Below the pieces are notes generated by a model that was not told the origin of the DNA, ran no database searches, and saw nothing but the letters and a program-made list of their open reading frames with translations. DNA of 12,186 nucleotides, taken from positions 1-12,186 of the forward strand of contig JAUYIV010000194.1 of NCBI GenBank assembly GCA_030688105.1, given 5' to 3'. Numbering within the stretch: position 1 is the first letter of the stretch; the number at the start of each line of letters is the position of its first letter. Shown here in pieces: positions 5,995 through 12,186 of the stretch. The stretch comes from Actinomycetota bacterium. GTDB lineage: Bacteria > Actinomycetota > Acidimicrobiia > Spongiisociales > UBA11373. The translations under genes and the position numbers were made by a program.

Positions 5995-7335
5995 CTACCC
6001 ACCCAACACGACAGGTGCCCACATCGGATACCCCGTCGGAGTGTCGGCTCCGAGGAGTGACTGCTCGGACCCGTCCGAGCGCATCAACCAGATCTGGGTG
6101 ATGCCATGGCGGGTCGACTGGAACGCGATGTACTCACCGTCCCTCGACCATGCCGGGTACTCGTCGGCGGCCGGATGGTTCGTGAGCGGAGTCTGTTCCG
6201 ATCCGTCGACGCTCATCACCCAGATGTCGAAGTTGCCCGCCCGGTCCGTCGTGAAGAGGATCTGGGCGCCGTCCGGCGACCACTGCGGATCACCGTCGAA
6301 GGCCGGGTCGTTCGTGAGGCGGCGCGCGTCCGACCCGTCGACGTTCATCACGTAGATGTCGCTGTTGCCGCCTGCTCTCCTACGGAATGCGATCCGGGTG
6401 CCGTCGGGCGACCAGGTCGGTGAGGAATCCCGATCGGGATGAATGGTGAGGCGGGTGAGCAGCCCGCCGGCGCCGAAGTCGATCGTGTAGATGTCGAACT
6501 CGCCACCCTCGCGGTCGGAGATGAACGCGACCACGGTGCCCACCGGTCCGATCACCGGCCGATCCTCTTCGCCGGGCCCCTCGAGGAGGGGGAGGATCCC
6601 ACGACCGTCGAGCGCGGCGACGTAGAGGTCGCCGTCGTTCTCGGGGCCGCTGCCTTCGGGCTTCGCGGCGAAGGCCACACTGCTCCCATCGGGGGCCCAC
6701 GACGGCTGCGATCTCAGGACGTGCGGAAAGTCACCTCGAGTGAGGTCGGCCGTGAGCGCGCCGGTGGCGCCGTCCATCAGCCGCAGATCGAGAACTCCGT
6801 CCTTCTCATAGAGGACGGCGAGGGTTTCACCGTCGGCAGTCAGCGCATCGCTTGCGGCGGTGCCGACGAGCGGCGCTTCGGAGTACAGCGCGCACACCGC
6901 TTGGTGGGCGCCGTCATTCCAGTCGTCGTCGTCCGGCCACACGACGAATGCGGCAAGGAAGGTCGAGGGGAGAGGCCGTCCGAGGAACTCCTGGTAGGCA
7001 TCGTCGCAGGCATCGGCGGCGGCTTCGCTGACGGCCTCCTCGCCGGGAAACGAATTCCCTGCACCGGGGAGGTCGACGAGCGCTGCGATTTCGTTGTCAT
7101 GGGGGCCGTCGCAGGGCACTACCGCGGGCGGCGAGACGAAGTCGAATTCCCCGCTGCGGAAGACGTTGTCGAAGCACATGCCCGCCTCGAGGCCGTCGAA
7201 CCAGCTCGGGTTGCCGGGGAGGGTCGTCGGCGCAGCAGCAAGAGTCGGCGAGGCGGAGGTGGTTGATGACCCGGCCCCTCCACCACACGCAGCGGCGGCC
7301 AGCATCGAGGCAACGAGTGCGGCGGCCTTGCGAAT
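5995..7335 (-). CDS. Lipoprotein with Septum_form-like domain and PD40 beta-propeller; ATT start
   Basis: A 446-residue exported protein. MRKAAALVASMLAAAAC is a lipoprotein signal peptide, with C17 as the lipidated cysteine, so it should sit on the outer face of the cell membrane. A Ser/Thr/Ala/Pro linker follows. Residues 44-155 resemble the actinobacterial Septum_form domain: MCFD near the start, VPCDGPHDNE (73-82), and four cysteines at 54, 75, 110 and 148, probably two disulfides. Residues about 205-440 contain TolB-like PD40 repeats with PSWAPDG (211), PTWSPDG (306), PQWSPDG (350) and PAWSRDG (394), a propeller of about six blades. No ATG, GTG or TTG lies suitably near the signal peptide. 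ATT at 7335 has AAAAGGAG 6 bases upstream and gives the expected MRK start. The ligand and function are unknown; the name of the N-terminal domain does not prove a division role. Confidence 0.88.
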   Translation of the reverse strand: MRKAAALVASMLAAAACGGGAGSSTTSASPTLAAAPTTLPGNPSWFDGLEAGMCFDNVFRSGEFDFVSPPAVVPCDGPHDNEIAALVDLPGAGNSFPGEEAVSEAAADACDDAYQEFLGRPLPSTFLAAFVVWPDDDDWNDGAHQAVCALYSEAPLVGTAASDALTADGETLAVLYEKDGVLDLRLMDGATGALTADLTRGDFPHVLRSQPSWAPDGSSVAFAAKPEGSGPENDGDLYVAALDGRGILPLLEGPGEEDRPVIGPVGTVVAFISDREGGEFDIYTIDFGAGGLLTRLTIHPDRDSSPTWSPDGTRIAFRRRAGGNSDIYVMNVDGSDARRLTNDPAFDGDPQWSPDGAQILFTTDRAGNFDIWVMSVDGSEQTPLTNHPAADEYPAWSRDGEYIAFQSTRHGITQIWLMRSDGSEQSLLGADTPTGYPMWAPVVLGG

Positions 7336-7341
7336 GGCGGA

Positions 7342-7349
7342 CTCCTTTT
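7342..7349 (-). promoter_or_regulatory. Strong Shine-Dalgarno placing an ATT start
   Basis: AAAAGGAG on the minus strand, then TCCGCC, then ATT at 7335-7333. It is the best Shine-Dalgarno in the window and points to a codon that is not a common initiator. This decides the lipoprotein start. Confidence 0.7.
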
Positions 7350-7360
7350 CGGTCGCCGGG

Positions 7361-7366
7361 AGGCTA
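7361..7366 (-). promoter_or_regulatory. Possible -10 element for the lipoprotein gene
   Basis: TAGCCT on the minus strand fits TANNNT and would give a leader of about 20 bases containing the Shine-Dalgarno. No clear -35 is seen, so this is tentative. Confidence 0.3.
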
Positions 7367-7411
7367 ATGCTCCGGGGCGCGTCGCCTCCTCGACCCGGCG
7401 GATCGGGCGGG

Positions 7412-7417
7412 TACGCT
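7412..7417 (+). promoter_or_regulatory. Candidate -10 element for leaderless alpha-hydroxy-acid oxidase gene
   Basis: TACGCT, then CGTCTC (six bases), then ATG at 7424. A weak -35-like TCGACC lies at 7390-7395, giving a 16-base spacer. There is no Shine-Dalgarno. Confidence 0.5.
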
Positions 7418-7423
7418 CGTCTC

Positions 7424-8476
7424 ATGGATGCCGCCTCACTCGAGGCCCGGGCCCGCCAGGTCCTCGACCGGGTCGTGTACGAGTACTTCGCCGGCGGCGC
7501 CGACGACGAGTCGACCCTCCGCGACAACGAGGCTGCTTGGGGACGCATCAGGCTGTTGCCTCGGGTGTTACGAGACGTCTCGTCGGTGTCGACGGCGGGC
7601 GATCTGCTCGGCGTGTCGATCGCCGCGCCGATCCTGGTGGCGCCGATGGCCTTCCAACGCTTGGCGCATCCAGATGGCGAACGAGCCGTGGCGCGCGCCG
7701 CCGCGCGCAGCGGCATTCCGATGGTGGTCTCGACGATGTCCACGGTCACCCTCGAAGACGTCGCCGCGGCCGCCCCGGATTCGGTGAGGTGGTTCCAGTT
7801 CTACGTTCATCGCGATCGCGACCTCAGTCGGAGGCTGCTCGAGAGGGCGGAGGCCTCGGGTTGCGCCGCGGTCGTCCTCACCGTCGATGCCCCGGTCATC
7901 GGACGGAGGCGGAAGGACGAGGCGAATCGATTCGCACTTCCGCCGGGAATGACCATTGCCAACCTCGACGCCTCATTGCAGAGCCATACCGGCTCGGCGC
8001 TCTCCGAATACGGGGCCTTCGAGCCGTCGCTCACTCCGGACCTCCTGGAATGGATCGGCACCGTCACCGGCCTCCCCCTGTTCGTCAAGGGGGTGCTCCG
8101 CGCCGACGACGCCGATCTCGTCGCCGACGCGGGCGTCGCGGGGATCATCGTCAGCAACCATGGCGGGCGTCAGCTCGACGGGGCGATCGCCACCGCCGAT
8201 GCATTGCCGGCGATCGCCGAGGCGGTGCGAGGCCGGGTGCCGCTGCTCGTGGACGGCGGCATCAGGGGCGGTGTGGACATCGTGCGGGCGCTGGCTCTCG
8301 GCGCCTCGGCGGTGCTGGTTGGGCGGCCTTTCCTCTGGGGATTGGCCGTCGCGGGCGAGGCTGGGGTCGAAGCCGTCTTCACCGAGCTGCGCGACGAGCT
8401 CGCCCGGGCGATGGCGCTGTGCGGCGTCGGGGTGATCGGGGAGATCGACCGCTCGCTAATCAAGACGAGTGAGTGA
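7424..8476 (+). CDS. FMN-dependent alpha-hydroxy-acid oxidase/dehydrogenase
   Basis: A 350-residue TIM-barrel flavoprotein of the glycolate oxidase, lactate oxidase, mandelate dehydrogenase and hydroxymandelate oxidase family. It oxidises a 2-hydroxy acid to a 2-keto acid. Active-site positions are intact: Y21 in YEYFAGGADDE, APMA (73-76), QFYVHRD (125-131) with Y127, D154 in TVDAPVIGRR, K222 in LFVKGV, H246 and R249 in SNHGGRQLDG, and the FMN phosphate site DGGIRGGVDIVRALALGA (277-294) with VGRP. No membrane anchor is seen. ATG 7424 is chosen because a -10-like hexamer ends six bases before it and it matches the family N terminus; the reading frame stays open upstream but overlaps the divergent promoter region. 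The substrate cannot be assigned. The next gene is an aromatic amino acid hydroxylase, so an aromatic hydroxy acid is conceivable but unsupported. Confidence 0.92.
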   Translation: MDAASLEARARQVLDRVVYEYFAGGADDESTLRDNEAAWGRIRLLPRVLRDVSSVSTAGDLLGVSIAAPILVAPMAFQRLAHPDGERAVARAAARSGIPMVVSTMSTVTLEDVAAAAPDSVRWFQFYVHRDRDLSRRLLERAEASGCAAVVLTVDAPVIGRRRKDEANRFALPPGMTIANLDASLQSHTGSALSEYGAFEPSLTPDLLEWIGTVTGLPLFVKGVLRADDADLVADAGVAGIIVSNHGGRQLDGAIATADALPAIAEAVRGRVPLLVDGGIRGGVDIVRALALGASAVLVGRPFLWGLAVAGEAGVEAVFTELRDELARAMALCGVGVIGEIDRSLIKTSE

Positions 8477-8485
8477 AGGCATGGA

Positions 8486-8499
8486 TCTTGGCTCTTGGT
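8486..8499. repeat. Two-unit heptamer repeat TCTTGG(C/T)
   Basis: TCTTGGC then TCTTGGT in the 123-base spacer between the oxidase and hydroxylase genes. The unit is the same as array A2 (TTCTTGG up to rotation). The rest of this spacer shows a TTGACA at 8537-8542 without a matching -10 and the hydroxylase Shine-Dalgarno. Confidence 0.5.
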
Positions 8500-8585
8500 T
8501 CCGCGCCCACACGAAGGGGTGCCGATTGCGGTACCTTTGACATTCCAGAATGCCGCGGGTTCCGTCCGGCCCGCATCAGTCGCAC

Positions 8586-8592
8586 GGGAGGG
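8586..8592 (+). promoter_or_regulatory. Shine-Dalgarno deciding the hydroxylase start
   Basis: GGGAGGG followed by seven bases and ATG at 8600. The frame is open to 8495, but the upstream residues are not family-like, so ATG 8600 is preferred. Confidence 0.7.
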
Positions 8593-8599
8593 TGTGCCC

Positions 8600-9313
8600 A
8601 TGGAGGACATCGACTTTTCGCCGGTGCAGCACAAGACCTGGGCCGAGCTCTACCGACGGCAGCTGCCGAAGATTCGCAAGCATGCCTGCGCCGAATACGT
8701 CGAGGGCTTCGACCTCCTCCAGCTGCCTGCCGACGAGATCCCCAATCTCGACCTCCTCAACTCGAGGATCACCCCGGCCACCGAATGGACCATCGTTCGT
8801 ACCGACACGCGGTACACCGACAGCGACGAGTGGTACCGCTACTTCGACCGCAAAGAGTTCCTGATCACCAACTACATGCGGTCATGGGAGGAGCTCGACT
8901 GGACTCCCGAGCCCGACATGTTTCACGACATCTTCGGCCACCTGCCCTTCTTCATGCTCCCCGAGTACGCCGAGCTACAGGAGATGTTTGCGCCCGCCTA
9001 CCTCGCCTCCGAGACTCAGGAAGAGAAGGAGAACATCAAGCGTCTCGCCTGGTACTCCACCGAGTTCGGGATGAAGCGAGAGGACGGCGAGCTCAAGGTG
9101 TTCGGCACCGGGCTCATGTCGGGCGGCGACGAGTTCACTCGGGCGGCCGAGGGCAAGATGTCCTACCACGACTTCAGCATCGAGAACGTCGTCGGCCACG
9201 ACAAGGTGATGTACGAGCAACACAACGACTTGTACGTCATCGAGTCGGTCGACGCCCTCAAGGCAGAGCTCGCGCGGTACTTCGACCCTATCTTGGAGCG
9301 TGCCGGGCGCTGA
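8600..9313 (+). CDS. Aromatic amino acid hydroxylase (phenylalanine 4-hydroxylase type)
   Basis: A 237-residue catalytic-domain protein of the pterin-dependent, non-haem iron aromatic amino acid hydroxylases. It most likely turns phenylalanine into tyrosine with tetrahydropterin and oxygen. The iron facial triad is visible: H109 and H114 in PEPDMFHDIFGHLPFF, and E155 in WYSTEFGM. WTPEPD before the first histidine and VFGTGLMSGGDEF (167-179) also match the family. R94 in YMRSWEEL sits where the substrate-carboxylate arginine is expected. There is no N-terminal ACT regulatory domain, as in other bacterial enzymes, but the protein is shorter than the roughly 260-300 residues usual for them. No pterin dehydratase gene is adjacent. 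The substrate could be Phe, Trp or another aromatic acid. It ends 10 bases before aidB and probably shares its message. Confidence 0.9.
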   Translation: MEDIDFSPVQHKTWAELYRRQLPKIRKHACAEYVEGFDLLQLPADEIPNLDLLNSRITPATEWTIVRTDTRYTDSDEWYRYFDRKEFLITNYMRSWEELDWTPEPDMFHDIFGHLPFFMLPEYAELQEMFAPAYLASETQEEKENIKRLAWYSTEFGMKREDGELKVFGTGLMSGGDEFTRAAEGKMSYHDFSIENVVGHDKVMYEQHNDLYVIESVDALKAELARYFDPILERAGR

Positions 9314-9323
9314 GGCTTCGTCG

Positions 9324-10931
9324 ATGAGCGCAACCCACGACGTCTTCAACCAGCCGCCGCTCCTCCGTGGCGGCAACGCGTATCTGGCGAATCGTGCTCT
9401 CGTCGAGGCCGTCGAGCGCGAGGGCGCGCAATGGGCCTCCGCCGAGATGATCCACCTTGGTGCGCTGGCGGGGTCCGACGACGCGAGTGAATGGGGCCGC
9501 ACTGCCGAGGCCAATCGCCCGGTGCTGCAAAGCCATGACCGGTTCGGGGCACGGATCGATCGCGTCGAATATCACCCCTCCTATCACCGGCTCATGGAGA
9601 CCGCGATCGGCAATGGTCTCGCCGCCGCACCCTGGGCGGACGAGCGGTCCGGCGCCCACGTCGTCCGATGCGCCAAGACGATCGTGTGGGCCCCGGTGGA
9701 CTACGGCCACATGTGCCCGCTGTCGATGAGCTACTCCGTGGTGGCCGCTCTCCGCGCCGCGCCTGACGTCGCCGGAGCCTGGCTTCCGGACCTGACCGGA
9801 CGCGAGTACGACGGGCGTGATCTCCCGGCCTCGGAGAAGTCCGGCCTCACCGCCGGCATGGCGATGACCGAAAAGCAAGGCGGCTCGGACGTGCGGGCCA
9901 ACACGACGCGGGCCGTGCCGTCGGATCAGGCCGCAGGCGAGTACATGCTGACCGGCCACAAGTGGTTCTGCTCGGCCCCGATGTCGGACGTGTTCCTCGT
10001 GCTCGCTCAGGCGCCCGGCGGCCTCACGTGCTTCTTGATGCCGAGGTGGAGGCCGGACGGGACGCGCAACGGGATCTCGCTGATGCGGCTCAAGGACAAG
10101 CTCGGGGACAGGTCTAACGCATCAGCGGAGATCGAACTCGAAGAGGCCCTGGCCTGGCGGGTCGGCGACGAGGGCCGGGGAGTGGCGACGATCCTCGAGA
10201 TGGTCAACCGCACCCGGCTGGATTGTGCGCTCGGCGCCGCCGCGCAGATGCGGCACGGCGTCGTGGAGGCGGTCCACCACACCCGCCATCGCGCCGCGTT
10301 CGGCAAGGCATTGGCCGAGCAGCCCCTGATGAGGCGGGTCCTCGTGGATCTGGCTGTCGAGTCCGAGGCGGCGACCGCGGCCGCCATGCGGCTCGCCGGG
10401 GCATACGACCGGGACGAGACCGACTTCGCCCGTCTGGCCACCCCCATCGTCAAGTACTGGCTGACCAAGAGGGTTCCCGGGCACGCCGCCGAGGCGCTCG
10501 AGTGTCTCGGCGGCAACGGGTTCGTCGAAGAGTCCGGCATGCCCCGGCTGTTCCGCCAGAGCCCGCTCAACGGGATCTGGGAGGGGTCGGGCAACGTGAT
10601 CTGCCTCGACGTGCTCCGGGCGGCACGCCGGAGCCCAGAGGCCGTCGAGGCGTTCTTCGCCGAGCTCGACGCGGCCTCCGGCGCCGATCTCCGCTTCGAC
10701 GCCGCGGTCGATGCCCTCCGCGAGTCCTTCGTCGAATTGGACGAGTCGGGGGCGCGCCGTCTGGCCGAACAGGCGGCGATCACCCTCGAGGCTTCGCTGC
10801 TGTTGCGGCATGCCCCAGCGCCGGTGGCCGACGCCTTCATTGGGTCCCGAATCGCCGATCCCAGCCTGGCGTACGGGGCCCAGGCGGTCGAGGTGGCCGT
10901 CGATTCGGTGCTGGAGAGGGTGCTGCCCTAG
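9324..10931 (+). CDS. aidB: AidB-type flavoprotein (acyl-CoA dehydrogenase superfamily)
   Basis: A 535-residue protein matching AidB along its length, close to the roughly 540 residues of the E. coli protein. In E. coli AidB is an FAD-binding DNA-associated protein of the Ada adaptive response to alkylating agents; its chemistry is unsettled. AidB-specific stretches are THDVFNQPPLL (4-14), EAVEREGAQW (28-37), the flavin loop GMAMTEKQGGSDVRANTT (178-195), RLKDKLGDRSNAS (255-267), ECLGGNGFVEES (393-404) and NGIWEGSGNVICLDVLR (416-432). The C-terminal extension beyond the dehydrogenase core is also present. ATG 9324 is chosen with GAGG 8 bases upstream and begins MSATHDVFNQ, as in relatives; GTG 9300 would overlap the hydroxylase. 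No Ada or AlkB gene is in the window. Its partner upstream is the aromatic hydroxylase. Confidence 0.95.
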   Translation: MSATHDVFNQPPLLRGGNAYLANRALVEAVEREGAQWASAEMIHLGALAGSDDASEWGRTAEANRPVLQSHDRFGARIDRVEYHPSYHRLMETAIGNGLAAAPWADERSGAHVVRCAKTIVWAPVDYGHMCPLSMSYSVVAALRAAPDVAGAWLPDLTGREYDGRDLPASEKSGLTAGMAMTEKQGGSDVRANTTRAVPSDQAAGEYMLTGHKWFCSAPMSDVFLVLAQAPGGLTCFLMPRWRPDGTRNGISLMRLKDKLGDRSNASAEIELEEALAWRVGDEGRGVATILEMVNRTRLDCALGAAAQMRHGVVEAVHHTRHRAAFGKALAEQPLMRRVLVDLAVESEAATAAAMRLAGAYDRDETDFARLATPIVKYWLTKRVPGHAAEALECLGGNGFVEESGMPRLFRQSPLNGIWEGSGNVICLDVLRAARRSPEAVEAFFAELDAASGADLRFDAAVDALRESFVELDESGARRLAEQAAITLEASLLLRHAPAPVADAFIGSRIADPSLAYGAQAVEVAVDSVLERVLP

Positions 10932-10932
10932 C

Positions 10933-10949
10933 GGCGACCTTCGGTCGCC
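10933..10949 (+). terminator. Hairpin just after aidB
   Basis: A perfect 7-base stem, GGCGACC and GGTCGCC, with loop TTC starts two bases after the aidB stop. No T-tract follows, so it is only a possible terminator. Its 3' arm runs into the first unit of the next repeat array. Confidence 0.45.
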
Positions 10950-10981
10950 TCCCGCCTCCCGCCTCCCGCCTCCCGCCTCCC
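10947..10981. repeat. Heptamer tandem array E, GCCTCCC x5
   Basis: Five perfect copies of GCCTCCC in the aidB-hflX spacer, the most uniform array of the window. The top strand is a nearly pure pyrimidine tract broken by one G per unit. Confidence 0.95.
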
Positions 10982-11019
10982 GCGAGAACCCGCGGCTGGA
11001 GGAGGCCGGGGTCGACCGC

Positions 11020-11040
11020 GCCCACGGCCCACGGCCCACA
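11020..11040. repeat. Heptamer tandem array F, GCCCAC(G/A) x3
   Basis: GCCCACG, GCCCACG, GCCCACA in the aidB-hflX spacer, directly before the inverted repeat at 11042. Confidence 0.85.
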
Positions 11041-11041
11041 G

Positions 11042-11078
11042 GCCAGAACGCGTCATGGACCGTACGGCGCGTTCTGGC
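11042..11078. terminator. Perfect 11-base inverted repeat between convergent aidB and hflX
   Basis: GCCAGAACGCG (11042-11052) and CGCGTTCTGGC (11068-11078) are exactly complementary with a 15-base loop. The hairpin works on both strands and lies between convergent genes, so a bidirectional terminator is likely. No T-tract is present, so it would need factor help; a protein-binding palindrome is an alternative. Confidence 0.6.
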
Positions 11079-11118
11079 GGTCAGCGGTCAGCGGTTGGCC
11101 GTCGGCAGTTGGCGGTCG
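11077..11118. repeat. Heptamer tandem array G, degenerate GCGGT(C/T)(A/G) x6
   Basis: Six units in phase: GCGGTCA, GCGGTCA, GCGGTTG, GCCGTCG, GCAGTTG, GCGGTCG. The array stops two bases before the hflX stop codon. Confidence 0.85.
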
Positions 11119-11120
11119 GG

Positions 11121-12186
11121 CTACAGCCCCCTGAACGCCCCCGCATGCTTGCGGGGGACCCGCGCCTTCACCCTGGTGCCCCCTGGCTCGTGGTCCTCGG
11201 AGAGCACTTCGCCGACGCGATGAATCAGGTCGACGAGGTCGCCGCGGTCGAAGGGGATGAGCACCTCGACGTCGATGCGGTCCGCCGACAGCGCGGCGTC
11301 GAGCGACTCCAGCAGCAGGTCGATCCCGGTCCCGGTGGTCGCGGCCACCGGCACGGCTCCGGGATGGCGGGCGAGCAGCCGTTCGACGGCAACCGGCGAG
11401 GCGACATCCACCTTGTTGAGGACCATCAGCTCAGAGATCTCATGGGCCTCGAGGTCCTGGAGCGTCGACCGGACCGCCGTGATCTGGCGCTCGGGATCGT
11501 CGGCGGCGGCATCCACGACGTGGACCAGGAGATCACTGCCCACCGTCTCCTCCAGGGTGGAGTGGAAGGCGTCGACGAGGGAATGCGGCAAGTCACGGAC
11601 GAAGCCGACGGTGTCGGAGATGACGATCTCCCGTCCGGTCGGCAGTTCCAGGCGGCGGACGGTGGCGTCGAGCGTCGAGAAGAGCCGGTCCTCGACGAGC
11701 ACACCCGCACCGGTGAGCCGGTTGAGCAGGCTCGACTTCCCGGCGTTCGTGTACCCGACCAGGGCCACGGACGGCATCTCGGATCGCCGGCGCGCCTTTC
11801 GCTGCGTCGCCCGCACGATCTCGAGCTCCTCCAACTCGCGGTCGAGTTGCGAGATGCGCCTGAGCACTCGCCGCCGGTCGGTCTCGAGCCTCGTCTCGCC
11901 GGGCCCCCGGGTGCCGATGCCACCTCCGAGGCGGCTCATCTCGATCCCCTTGCCGCGCAGCCTGGGCAGCCGGTAATGGAGCATTGCCAGCTCGACCTGG
12001 GCGCGGCCGGCGCGACTGGTGGCGTGCAGGGCGAAGATGTCGAGGATGAGAGCCACCCGGTCGACGACATCGGTGCCGAAGACCTCCTGGAGGTTGCGCT
12101 GCTGCACCGGCGTCAGCTCGCCATCGACGACGACGAGATCGATGTCGAGCGCCCGCCCGACTGCGGCGAGCTCGTCCGCCTTGCCC
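11121..12186 (-). CDS. hflX: Ribosome-associated GTPase HflX, N terminus outside the window
   Basis: The last 354 residues are present; the start lies beyond the right edge. HflX is a cytoplasmic GTPase that binds the 50S subunit and splits stalled or stress-inactivated ribosomes. The N-terminal HflX domain is seen in LTPVQQRNLQEVFG and LDIFALHATSRAGRAQVELA. The hallmark GIGTRGPGETRLETDRR (about fragment residues 90-106) and a coiled-coil linker come next. The G domain has G1 GYTNAGKSS (144-152), G2 around TLDAT, G3 DTVGF (191-195) and G4 NKVD. An acidic/hydrophobic C-terminal domain of about 60 residues ends HAGAFRGL. All GTPase motifs are intact. A perfect GC-rich hairpin overlaps the last codons (11138-11157). 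The gene converges on aidB. Confidence 0.96.
   Translation of the reverse strand, partial: GKADELAAVGRALDIDLVVVDGELTPVQQRNLQEVFGTDVVDRVALILDIFALHATSRAGRAQVELAMLHYRLPRLRGKGIEMSRLGGGIGTRGPGETRLETDRRRVLRRISQLDRELEELEIVRATQRKARRRSEMPSVALVGYTNAGKSSLLNRLTGAGVLVEDRLFSTLDATVRRLELPTGREIVISDTVGFVRDLPHSLVDAFHSTLEETVGSDLLVHVVDAAADDPERQITAVRSTLQDLEAHEISELMVLNKVDVASPVAVERLLARHPGAVPVAATTGTGIDLLLESLDAALSADRIDVEVLIPFDRGDLVDLIHRVGEVLSEDHEPGGTRVKARVPRKHAGAFRGL
11138..11157 (-). terminator. GC-rich hairpin within the last hflX codons
   Basis: CCCCCGCA and TGCGGGGG form a perfect 8-base stem with a 4-base loop, 15-34 bases before the end of the gene. It codes for part of the C terminus and may also act in termination together with the inverted repeat at 11042. 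No T-tract is seen. Confidence 0.4.

Noticed and set aside
8537..8542. Perfect TTGACA -35 box upstream of the hydroxylase
   Set aside because: No TANNNT hexamer lies 16-18 bases downstream. It may be chance, although a promoter in this spacer is still possible.
9324..10931. Generic isovaleryl-CoA or other acyl-CoA dehydrogenase
   Set aside because: The N-terminal THDVFNQPPLL, the greater length and the motif set match AidB specifically.

Overview
The window is GC-rich DNA, densely packed with genes, most likely from the chromosome of an actinobacterium. The taxonomic call is an inference. It rests on the base composition, on a run of apparently leaderless genes (TANNNT, then six or seven bases, then the start codon), on a Septum_form-type lipoprotein, and on NAD and nucleobase salvage genes of actinobacterial style. 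An uncultured Acidimicrobiia-like lineage would fit, but the sequence alone does not prove it. There are no rRNA, tRNA, CRISPR, phage or insertion-sequence genes.

Layout. Positions 1-3836 are all minus strand: a HIT-family hydrolase, nicotinamidase (pncA) and nicotinate phosphoribosyltransferase (pncB) overlap by 4 bases each and form a tight NAD-salvage operon. They are followed by a two-helix membrane protein, a yeast-Fcy1-type cytosine deaminase and the 5' end of an allantoinase. Positions 3896-4768 (minus) hold an ornithine cyclodeaminase/mu-crystallin family protein. Diverging from it is a tandem GNAT acetyltransferase (4891-5970, plus). This converges on a lipoprotein with a Septum_form-like domain and a PD40 beta-propeller (5995-7335, minus), which appears to start at ATT. 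Diverging again are an FMN-dependent alpha-hydroxy-acid oxidase, an aromatic amino acid hydroxylase and aidB (7424-10931, plus). The window ends inside a convergent hflX (minus).

How the genes relate. pncA and pncB perform successive steps from nicotinamide to nicotinate mononucleotide. The deaminase and allantoinase both act on nucleobases or their breakdown products, so the left third looks like nitrogen/nucleobase salvage. The hydroxylase and aidB are 10 bases apart and probably cotranscribed, but no shared pathway is obvious.

The most unusual signal is not a gene. At least five spacers carry short tandem arrays whose unit is always exactly 7 bases, although the unit sequence differs from array to array. 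Some arrays change unit without losing the 7-base phase, some form inverted pairs that could fold into hairpins, and one runs into the GNAT gene and encodes its C-terminal tail. No defence system or other clearly new multi-gene system was found.
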